64,000 bases of DNA from Calonectria ilicicola (lineage: Eukaryota; Ascomycota; Sordariomycetes; Hypocreales; Nectriaceae). The first letter of the stretch is position 1, and every line of letters starts with the position of its first letter. The stretch is taken from contig CP085827.1 of NCBI GenBank assembly GCA_020809705.1, forward strand, positions 6,448,001 through 6,512,000, given 5' to 3'. The position numbers and the translations under genes are program-made. This document shows, piece by piece, positions 55,837 through 64,000 of the stretch. The notes beneath the pieces are model-generated. The model saw nothing but the letters and a program-made list of their open reading frames with translations. It ran no database searches and was not told the origin of the DNA.

Positions 55837-57555
55837 ATGAAGTCCCAAGTTGTCATGTTTACACTTGGCCTCGTGGCCCGGGTGCTTGCGGCTCCGGCTG
55901 CAGCCCCTGATCCTGATGGAACCATCCATGAGCGAGCTGACAAGGTAACTGTATCTGTTCCTTCCGGCACCGTTATTGGTTCCAGTAGTGGTGGCATCGA
56001 TTCGTTCAGGGGTATTCCCTTTGCCGATCCACCAACAGGCTCCTTGCGCCTCAAGCCGCCACAGAAGCTGTCTACTGCCCTCGGTACCTTTGACGCCACC
56101 GCCCTGGTTGGCCCGTCTTGCCCCCAAATGTTTATTTCAACGGGAGGCTCAAGCGTCATCACCGAGTTCCTGTCAGATTTCCTGAGCATCCCATTCCTCC
56201 AGGTTGTCACTGGCAAGGAGGATTGCCTCACTATTAATGTTCAGAGACCAACTGGAACTAAGAAAGGGGATGCCTTGCCAGTACTTTTCTACATTTTTGG
56301 CGGCGGTTTCGAGCTGGGAACCAATGCCATGTATGATGGAACAAGTCTGCTCAACACGGGCATTGACCAGGACCAGCCCTTTATTTATGTGGCTGTTAAC
56401 TACCGCGTTGCTGGTTTTGGCTTCATGCCTGGAGCCGAAATCAAAGCGGATGGCAGCTCAAACTTGGGTCTCCTAGACCAGCGCATGGGACTTCAGTGGG
56501 TTGCTGACAACATTGAGTCCTTCGGTGGTGACCCAGACAAGGTCACCATCTGGGGTGAATCTGCCGGTGCCATCTCTGTGCTTGACCAGATGGTGCTCTA
56601 TGGTGGTGACGCCAACTACAATGGCAAGCCGCTGTTCCGCGGGGCCATTATGAACTCTGGCAGTGTTGTTCCCGCCGCTCCGGTCGACGGCGCCAAGGGC
56701 CAGGCAATTTACGACACAGTCGTCAAAAATGCAGGTTGCTCTGGCGCCAGCGACACGCTTGAGTGTCTGCGTGGTCTTGACTATGACGATTTCCTTGATG
56801 CTGCCAATTCGGTCCCTGGTCTTCTGTCCTTCAACTCCCTCGCCCTCTCCTACCTGCCCCGACCAGATGGAACTGTTCTTCCAGACAGCCCCGAGGTGCT
56901 TATCGAGAGTGGCCGCTACCACGCAGTCCCCATGATAAACGGTGATCAGGAGGACGAAGGAACACTCTTCGCCCTCTTCCAGCCAAATCTCACCACCACG
57001 GCCTCATTTGTCAACTACCTCAAGAACTATTACTTTAGCGAGGCCACGACTGCTGAGCTCACAGCCTTTGTCAACACCTACTCAACAACTCTTAGCGCTG
57101 GCAGCCCCTTCCGCACCAGCATCTTTAACGAGATCTTCCCGGGCTTCAAGCGTCGTGCGGCCGTCCTCGGTGACATGGTCTTCACCTTGACGCGCCGCCT
57201 GTTTCTGCAGACGGCTGCAACTGTCAACCCAGACGTACCCTCCTGGTCTTACCTGTCCAGCTATGACTACGGCACCCCAATCCTCGGTACCCTACACGGG
57301 TCTGACATCCTCCAAGTCATCTTCGGCCTTGTACCCAACAACGCCATGCGCAGCATCCGCACCTACTACTTCAACTTCCTGTACAACCTCGACCCTAACA
57401 AGGGCGTCACAAAGTACTCCAACTGGCCCCAGTGGAAAAATGATAAGAAGCTTATGTGGTTTGAGACAGCAAACTCTAACAGCCTTTTGGATGATGATTT
57501 CAGATCTAGTTCGTACGATTGGATTGCCAACAATGTAGATGTTTTACACGTCTAG
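55837..57555 (+). CDS. Secreted type-B carboxylesterase/lipase (Candida rugosa lipase-like)
   Basis: Single exon, 572 aa. I chose ATG 55837 (MKSQVVMFTLGLVARVLAA) because it starts a clean signal peptide; the open frame upstream is leader. The fold is alpha/beta hydrolase: SFRGIPFADPPTGSLRLKPP and EDCLTINVQRP are the type-B signatures; the oxyanion loop is FGGGF; the nucleophile is Ser242 in GESAG; the acid is Glu374 in DEGT; the base is His487 in LHGSD. Cysteines sit at the usual disulphide positions near the start (SCPQ, DCLT). Family members hydrolyse triacylglycerols or other carboxylic esters outside the cell. Substrate (lipid, sterol ester, plant or insect surface ester) is not determinable here. 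Confidence 0.93.
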   Translation: MKSQVVMFTLGLVARVLAAPAAAPDPDGTIHERADKVTVSVPSGTVIGSSSGGIDSFRGIPFADPPTGSLRLKPPQKLSTALGTFDATALVGPSCPQMFISTGGSSVITEFLSDFLSIPFLQVVTGKEDCLTINVQRPTGTKKGDALPVLFYIFGGGFELGTNAMYDGTSLLNTGIDQDQPFIYVAVNYRVAGFGFMPGAEIKADGSSNLGLLDQRMGLQWVADNIESFGGDPDKVTIWGESAGAISVLDQMVLYGGDANYNGKPLFRGAIMNSGSVVPAAPVDGAKGQAIYDTVVKNAGCSGASDTLECLRGLDYDDFLDAANSVPGLLSFNSLALSYLPRPDGTVLPDSPEVLIESGRYHAVPMINGDQEDEGTLFALFQPNLTTTASFVNYLKNYYFSEATTAELTAFVNTYSTTLSAGSPFRTSIFNEIFPGFKRRAAVLGDMVFTLTRRLFLQTAATVNPDVPSWSYLSSYDYGTPILGTLHGSDILQVIFGLVPNNAMRSIRTYYFNFLYNLDPNKGVTKYSNWPQWKNDKKLMWFETANSNSLLDDDFRSSSYDWIANNVDVLHV

Positions 57556-58207
57556 TTCTTTATTGCTAAAGCTGCCATAAGCGGCATGTACATAATGAAA
57601 AATTTGATCTAAATTTAGTTTTGACATATCTTTTGTGCTTCTCACATTTGACATGGGCTATGGTGCAATTTGTCTTGCGTATCCCTTATAAATTGAACCG
57701 AGCCGCGGCGTCTTATACCTGTTTGGCCAAATATGTAAGTAAACAATAATACCTATTACAAAAGATATCCAGTCCTATTTATCCAAACTACAAGATTACC
57801 TTTTTTTTTTTTTCTCGCATCATCTCATAAATTAAAACGCAAAACAGGATAGGGTAGGCCATCTTGAAGAAAGCCATTCAACCGGCCAAAGATGTAGATG
57901 CTATGTGGCGGAGTTTCTACTACTGATTTATCGTGATTTGGGTCTCTGGTAGTGGTTTGTTACCACATCAACACACACAATAAAAGTCAAACAATCATCA
58001 TATTGATGGCCCGTCACCACCGCCACTACGCACATCGCTCTTCACCACGCCCGGTTCCATTTATCCGAGTTTTGGCGACCCCGGCAATACACTTCGGGAG
58101 CGGGGTTTCCTGATCATCATAGTAGCACCGATCCGCAGTAACAACAACCAGAAAGTATCGCTATTATAGCTTTACATCAAAATTATTGTAGTCTTATTAT
58201 CCCAAAT
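57556..58207. other. Intergenic, AT-rich, no supported gene
   Basis: Convergent 3' flanks of the esterase and the CAP gene. A poly-T run stands at about 57801-57813. Nothing coding recognised. Confidence 0.5.
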
Positions 58208-59011
58208 TTAGTACAGTCGCTTGCCGTAAATGTTTCCTGGTGGTAAGTATCGTGCAACTGTATACCAAGCACCTTTTCCATTAGAAACGGTCGCAAGACC
58301 AATCTTAAGCGTCGTGTTCCACACAATTTAAGCTCAAAGTGTCTCTGGTTAGTCCTTTGCTCTCATACCACGTAATGAGGGGGGGGAAAGACTTACTATA
58401 CTTTCTGTAATTCACAAAATCACCTTGTGGAATAATTTCGTCTTTGTAAGAATTCATCTCAACCAACCTAAATGAAGAATATTAGATATATGCATCTCAA
58501 TAAACGTAAGATTGAAATACCATCCATTTGTAGCTACAGCAATTGGCATCGTTATGGGAGCGCTCGACCTGCAGAGTATGAGCATCGCATCTTTGAAGTT
58601 CTCATCATCATACCATATATACGCTGTATTTTCTGCTTGACCAAGGCGCGAATTGGCGGGAGAAGAGGCATAAACCCCACTTTTGGCTATCTTTTGAGCA
58701 TACTCTAAGGCACTCGCCCAAAGGTTGTCATCCCACATGAGAGGGCTAAGGTTTTTCTTGGCTCGAGCAGCATTGTGCAGTCGCAGTGCCTCCTTCTGGT
58801 CTGCACTCAATGTCATGGCTCTCGGCAAAATACCTAGATCGTCCATTTTAGATGGTTTAGGTCTGGTAGCTATTTTGTTGTGGGTAGGGACAAGTTGGGA
58901 ACTGTCTAGAATTGGAGCGAGATCGCCACCGGTGGGAGCTGCATGAATCTTGATTATTGACTGAATGCCAAAGAAAAGGAGTGATTGGGCATAAATCTTG
59001 GAAGGCAACAT
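58208..59011 (-). pseudogene. CAP/PR-1-like secreted protein, probably frameshifted
   Basis: Exon 1 (59011-58569) has a signal peptide (MLPSKIYAQSLLFFGIQSII) and a CAP-domain start: LRLHNAARAKKNLSPLMWDDNLWASALEYAQ and QAENTAYIWYDDENFKDA. A likely exon 2 (58467-58397) gives VEMNSYKDEIIPQGDFVNY. The third piece (58344-58208) reads HFEL and, in another frame, IVWNTTLKIGLATVSNGKG and AWYTVARYLPPGNIYGKRLY, ending in TAA: the conserved CAP3/CAP2 end. The HFE and IVWN parts lie in different frames with stops in the others, and I found no splice choice that reconciles them. CAP proteins bind sterols or act in host interaction in other systems. The gene is likely broken, unless this is an assembly error. 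Confidence 0.65.
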
Positions 59012-59966
59012 CGTATCTACCAAAAGTAATCTGTTTCGGCTAGGTTGTGTGGTGTTGTGGATAGTTACTTGACTGTGAAAACTTGAAATGCCCAGTGAAA
59101 ATGAACGATTCATGAATTCATTTTAATATGGACTTAAAAGAAACAATTATTGTGTTATTAAATGGAAATTGTTCGCAAACTACGATGTGGCGTTGATGCT
59201 GGAATGAGGCTAGTGATAGATTTTCGGAGAGAAAAGTTAACCGGATCGGCGGTTTGGCTTGACTCAAGAGCCTTCTCTTCCATATTGTTTTTCAAGTTAT
59301 CTGCTTCTTAGATGAACTTATAAATGCTAATCATTAATCTTGCTGATGCGACTTCTCAAGGAGTCAGCTTCCGATTATTTCTGAACTAGGGTGTCTCATC
59401 AGGTTTCATGACTACTCAGCATATCAAATGCTAGTGCAATATACTATTTACATTCAAAAGCGTAAAGTAAAATTGTAAAATATGGACCGAAAATTCGGTG
59501 AAGTTTAATCTCGCCGTGTCGTCTACTGTCATAATGGCAATTGTGGATGAGGATCACATTCCCTAAAAAATCCCTCGAAAGAACACTTATCCATAATCAC
59601 GGTAGAATTATAGTGCTGATTTGATCAACTGGTATGTGAATTAAGGTAGGTTTTCTAAATCCTATGCATACCCTGAACCCATTTCAGGCACTACTCGAAT
59701 TCTCGCCAACACCCTCTCTCAATCGTCACGCCACAGCAATGGCCGGGGCTTGCAAAAGAAAGCACTGACCAAAGCTAAGGGTTAATTAATAGCATTCAAT
59801 ACATATCTTAATTCAGTTCATTCCAAATTTATTCATTATTTTGCTACATTCAGCTAATTCTTTTGGAGACACATACAAGAATGTATATGTATAGGTATAT
59901 CAGCTCCCCATACCTTCTTGACTGTATATTTTCCTCCAAGTTGAACAGCTTTTATAATTTAGAGAG
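59012..59966. other. Intergenic, AT-rich, no supported gene
   Basis: Promoter of the CAP-like gene and 3' flank of the aminopeptidase. No coding frame found. Confidence 0.5.
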
Positions 59967-62900
59967 TCAGGCATATCCGTTGGCGTTCAGCCAGTCCTTT
60001 AGTGCAGCCGAGTCACGCTCACGGTAAGCCGCACGACCACGGATCTTGTCTAGAACGGTTCCCAATGTACGATCGAAGCTCTTGGTGTCCTTGTCCTTCA
60101 TGAACTGCTGGATGTCATCAATGACGGCAACATCGGTGAAGCGGCTCAAGCTAATGTTAACATATCGGTCAACAACAACAGGGTTGCCCAACTTGGTAAT
60201 GACGGCGTCCCAGTTAGCCTTCATAAACTCCCACTGGAGGGGACGGCCAATGACATTGGCAGACACTGATCCACCCAGAACATGCATGTCGCCACTGGGG
60301 ACAGAGTTGGAAGGAGGTGACTGGTTGAAGTTGAAGGGAATAATCTCCTTCTTGAGAAGTTCGGCATCCTTCACTAGACCAAGAACGCTCAGGCAGAAAA
60401 GTTTTCCATCAACAGACTTAGTGTTGAACCATTCCTTCTTGAGAATCTCAACAGCGCGAGCAGGTTCCTTGGTGATACCGGCGCGCCAAACAGCGACACG
60501 GAGGGATGGGTAGATCGGGTTGGCTTCGGGGTCTTCAACCCAAGCGTTGAATCGCTTAAAGGCCTCCTCAAGAATCCTATTCAAGTTAACCAACAAGATA
60601 TTAAAAAAAGCAATTCATAACTTACTCAGAGTGTCCAATAGCAACCGCAGTACCAATGAGTTCCTTTCGGAGAATACCAGCAAGGTAGTCCTCATTCTCG
60701 GGGAAGTCCCAGCCAACCTCCTTAACCTTGTCGCTAATAAGCTTGAGAGTAAAGCTGTCCAGGCCCTTCTTAATGGCCTCATCCTCACCAAAAACAGATT
60801 TGACTTGAGCAATGGAGTCTAGGACTTGTCGCCAAACCAGGGTGTGCGTCTCCTTGCCAAAACCTTGAAGGAAAGTCAAAAGGGCGGGTGTAGTGCCATT
60901 ACCAGCAAATGCAAGGTCAGCAGTTGATCCGATGATGGAAATCTTATCCTCAGTGCTCAGCTTGTCAAGCTGGGTGCTCAGCTTGGCAAGTCGCTGAGGA
61001 GGGTAGTTGACACGGTAGAAACCGGTGGCACCACTGTTAAGCTTGTAGAAATCATCATCAATGTCGCGGATGGTGTCTTCCTTGGCAGTGAGAGAGAGAG
61101 ATGCAATGCCTGCTTCGCCCTTCTTGCCTTCTAGACCCAGAGGAACCCACCAAGTTGTGGTGTCGTCCTCAGGTTTAACATCACCAGTTGATAGGAATCG
61201 GGATTGCTTGATGGAGATCTGGCCAGGCTCTTCAGCGACAGTTACCACAGGGTGGCCAATCTTGGAGATCCATGGGTCCATAAGCTGGTTAATATCCTTG
61301 CCTGAAGCTTCGCTAAGAGCCTGCCACAAAGCAGTAGTCTTAGCATTTCCATAGGCATGAGCCTTGAGGTAGTTAGAGACGCCCTTGAGGAAGGTCTCAA
61401 CACCAAGATGGTTGGCAAGCATACGAATAGCCGAGCAGCCCTTGAGATAGCTGATTGAGTCAAAGATCTGGTTGACGTCGAGGGCATCTCGAACAGGGAC
61501 GTGGATAGGGTGGCTGGCTCGGATGCCGTCAAGGCGGAAGGCGGCCTCCATGCCCTCATTAACAAACTGGGCCCAGACTTGCCAATCGGGGTGGAGGTGA
61601 TCGACAGCGTGCCAGCCGACCCAGGTGGCGAAGCCCTCGTTGAGCCAGAGCTCATCCCACCAGTCCATGGTGACCAGGTTGCCAAACCACTGGTGAGCCA
61701 ACTCGTGGGCAACAACGTAGGCAACCGAATTCTTGAAGCGGGGATCCGAGGTCTTCTCGTCATAGAGAACCTGGGTGGTGCGATAGGTAACAAGACCCCA
61801 GTTCTCCATGGCGCCGTGAGTGAACTCATGGACAGCAATGAGATCAGACTTGGGAAGAGGGTAGTCAATGTCAAAGATTTCGGAGAAGAAGTCAATGATT
61901 TTAGGGGCGTGCTGGAGAGCCCACTGACCCTGCTCCTTGAGACCACGGGTAGTGTAGACACGGACGGGAATCTGCTTGCCATTGTACTTGCGATCGGTGA
62001 AAGCCTCAATGTACTCAAAGTCACCAACGGCCCAGGCGAGAAGGTATGTGCTCATGACGGGTGTGGTCTCGAAAGAAACGACTTGCCAGCCATCCTTGGA
62101 AGGGCGGGTGGCTTTGACGGGCATGTTGCTCAGAGCAACTTGGTCGTTGGGGATCTCAATCTCAAAGTCAAAAGTAGCCTTTAGGTTGGGTTCGTCAAAG
62201 CAAGGGAAAGCACGTCGAGCGTCGCAGGCCTCAAACTGGGTGCTGAGCATGTAGTGCCACTCATCATCGCGGGGGACAGAGGCAGCAGGGGTCTCAGCAG
62301 GCTTGTACTTGCTACGGTAGAAACCAGCCATGTCGTTGTTCATGATGCCCTCAAAGTCAATGGCGACGGCAGCCTTGGCGGCAACAGGCAGCTCATCAGC
62401 AAAGACAATGGTAGCACGCTGGGCCTTCTCATCATAGCTAAATGTTGTCGACTCGTAAGACTTGGCATCGACGGTAACCTTGGCGTGGGAGAGCTTGATT
62501 TCGAGAGTGTTGACGATGATTTCCTTGGTAGGCTTAACAATTTCCGAATCGATGCTGTTGGTTAGGAGAGGAGTCAGTATGGAGCAGAACAGGCGTGAGC
62601 CAGTGACATATCGTTGGTTACGCACGTGACGGTTCCCTTGTAGGTCCAGGTCTTAAACTCGAGGTCCTTTAGGGACAAGAAGTAGTTGCGGGGCTTAACA
62701 TTGTCGGGGAGGACGTCGCGGTCATCCATCTTGGTGTTGCGGGCGAGACGAGCTTGGTGGGAACAGAAACGGCGAGGTATGTAATGAAGGAGGCTGCTGA
62801 TAGCCCAGTCGTCAGAATGAGCCAAACGTCAAGCTCCAGGCAGACGAAAAGAAAGGGATGGAGATGAAAAGAGGAAGTGGGTAGAAAGATGAAAAGCAAC

Positions 62901-63301
62901 GAGAGCGTGACGTGATAAGAGGAGCTGTGAGCTTAGAGGGACGCTGGAGGTAAGCCCCACAACCGCGGGGTCGCGGGGCACACTTCCCAATGGGAAGCTT
63001 CGGTGGAGCTGCACTTCACGCACAGGAGCTACAAAAGCAACGCTAAAACATACCTCCGAGCCCCGACCCGACTTGGTCCTGGTGTGTGACTCCGAGACTT
63101 GACCAATGGCGGCGGCGCATTGCTTCTGACAGAAGACGCAAATGCTCTGACAATAGTGCTGCTGGTGTAATTGTTGGCAACGGCCGGCTTCGACAGGCCT
63201 CCGCGTGCCAGTCCAACGCCAGTCGAGAGACGGCCGATGCTGGTCCACTGGCTCTGCACGAGCTGCCGTATCAGGCCCGTTGACGACAGCGACGACGACA
63301 T
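59967..63301 (-). CDS. APE2: M1 zinc aminopeptidase (APE2/AAP1-like), long form with mitochondrial-type leader
   Basis: Exons 63301-63054, 62796-62626, 62554-60626 and 60576-59967 give 985 aa. The catalytic GAMEN motif starts near residue 387 (61815-61801) and the zinc site HELAH near residue 423 (61707-61693), with the third ligand Glu in NEGFA 18 residues after the second His. The ERAP1-like C-terminal helical domain is complete. Exon 1 is Ser/Arg-rich and lacks acids in its first part (MSSSLSSTGLIRQLVQSQW), as in mitochondrial presequences. A second ATG at 62729 (MDDRDVLPDNVKP) matches the usual cytosolic start, so two isoforms are possible. The first intron is 257 bp and ends in a tandem CAGCAG acceptor (starts 62796 or 62793 both keep frame). 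The enzyme removes N-terminal residues from peptides. Confidence 0.92.
62729..62731 (-). promoter_or_regulatory. Alternative start codon for a cytosolic isoform
   Basis: The ATG at 62729-62727 opens MDDRDVLPDNVKPRNYFLSL, the canonical M1 start, within exon 2. The CT-rich tract 62815-62900 (minus strand), inside intron 1, looks like a core promoter/leader. Inference. Coordinates are given to within two bases. Confidence 0.45.
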
Positions 63302-63681
63302 TTCGGCGACGCTGCCACCCCTTACCGGTCGTAATCAGGGGATTTTTGCTGCTTCTGACGGGTCAATGGGTCCCAAATTGGCTGTTGCTGGGTATTTTTG
63401 TTCGGTCCTTAGCCCACTGGACGCCCCATCCGAGGAACCTTTGTATCGCTGATGGGAAGAAATTTTGTGCCTCTACTAGAATTAACGCTCTAGCCCGCGC
63501 TTCCGCGTCTGGCCGTTGGCAAGCGAGATGACATGACATGGTCCGTGTTTGCTATTCTACGCACTGTATTTGCACTGTACATCATGAGAGAGAGGTGAAG
63601 TGTACCGAGCATTACGACTTCATAATCAACAAGTTTTTCGCATCTCCCAATCAAAGCCACCCATCACAAGATGGCGTAGTT
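63302..63681. other. Intergenic, no supported gene
   Basis: Aminopeptidase promoter and tRNA 5' flank; nothing else recognised. Confidence 0.5.
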
Positions 63682-63772
63682 GGTCTGGTGGTCTAGTGGT
63701 ATGATTCTCGCTTAGGGCAAACCCTACAGCATTGCATGCGAGAGGTCCCGGGTTCAATCCCCGGCCAGACCC
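63682..63772 (+). tRNA. tRNA-Pro(AGG) with a 19-base intron
   Basis: Acceptor stem GGTCTGG (63682-63688) pairs with CCAGACC (63765-63771). The anticodon stem is CTCGC/GCGAG (63707-63711 and 63738-63742), with loop TTAGGG plus T; the anticodon is AGG at 63714-63716. The intron is 63718-63736, one base after the anticodon as is universal. The T arm is CCGGG-TTCAATC-CCCGG. The D arm carries GTCTAGTGGT, which also holds the A box; the B box is GGTTCAATCC. The mature length is 72 bases before CCA. Confidence 0.95.
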
Positions 63773-63774
63773 TG

Positions 63775-63788
63775 TTTTTCTTTTTTTT
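63775..63788 (+). terminator. RNA polymerase III terminator of the tRNA
   Basis: T5-C-T8 run three bases after the tRNA end. Confidence 0.85.
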
Positions 63789-64000
63789 AGCATGCCTACT
63801 ACCTACCTACCTACTTACTGATTCTTCTTTGTTTACATGATTCACGCATCCTATCCTGCCTAACTAATCCTTGCTTCAGACAATGAACGTAGTTTCCTTA
63901 TTTTGGAGGGAGTAGTGCATATGAATTTTATTAATTGTTGGATCATAATTCTTTATGCAAAGCGGACGACAAAAATTATCGAAACACCAAGCAAGATTTA
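63789..64000. other. Window edge, nothing recognised
   Basis: Contains a short CTAC repeat (about 63798-63814). No gene supported. Confidence 0.5.

Noticed and set aside
61501..62184. 227-codon plus-strand frame opposite the aminopeptidase
   Set aside because: Antisense shadow of the GAMEN/HELAH region of a clear gene.

Overview
This window is a nuclear chromosome segment of a filamentous ascomycete (Pezizomycotina, most likely Sordariomycetes and plausibly Hypocreales). The evidence is many short (about 48-70 bp) spliceosomal introns with GTRAGT-like donors, CTAAC-like branch sites and YAG acceptors; fungal-type families (NRPS, DHA2 and FHS transporters, GPI-anchored wall protein, CE12 esterase); and an intron-containing tRNA-Pro. 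Gene models were built by hand from reading frames and splice signals. Genus-level placement is inference only.

Layout. 1-8.4 kb is AT-richer and accessory-like: the 3' end of a nonribosomal peptide synthetase, a small secreted Cys protein gene, a doubtful Cys-rich exon and a rhamnogalacturonan acetylesterase. 8.4-14 kb holds a 14-TM DHA2 efflux pump and a zinc alcohol dehydrogenase with a 456-bp intron. 14-18.3 kb has no supported gene and lies upstream of a 923-aa repeat-rich GPI-anchored wall protein (18.3-21.1 kb), followed by a secreted protein of unknown function (22.1-23.1 kb). 24.1-27.3 kb contains a decayed UPF1/NAM7-like SF1 helicase split by an apparent 2.18-kb insertion that carries its own 412-codon ORF.

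27.6-38 kb is a more conserved block: SDA1 (60S ribosome export), a PHO89-type Na+/phosphate symporter and an FHS-family sugar transporter whose upstream region has repeated CGGRTAAT motifs. 38.8-43.1 kb encodes a 1388-aa secreted protein built from Cys-rich ends around Lys-Pro-Asp-Asp repeats and a long His/Ser-rich repeat region. 44.8-47 kb is a six-exon flavin monooxygenase, followed by TRM6 (tRNA m1A58 methyltransferase subunit), ARPC3 (Arp2/3 complex, with a 6-nt first coding exon) and a conserved-looking protein of unknown function. 55.8-57.6 kb is a secreted type-B carboxylesterase/lipase, 58.2-59 kb a CAP/PR-1-like gene that looks frameshifted, 60-63.3 kb an M1 aminopeptidase with a probable mitochondrial leader, and 63.7 kb a tRNA-Pro(AGG).

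Functional picture: housekeeping genes (SDA1, TRM6, ARPC3, aminopeptidase, tRNA) are interleaved with surface or secreted proteins (two large repeat proteins, lipase, CE12, CAP, small secreted proteins) and secondary-metabolism-like genes (NRPS, efflux pump, FMO). The least ordinary items are the His-rich/KPDD repeat precursor and the helicase pseudogene split by an insertion with a 6-bp flanking repeat.
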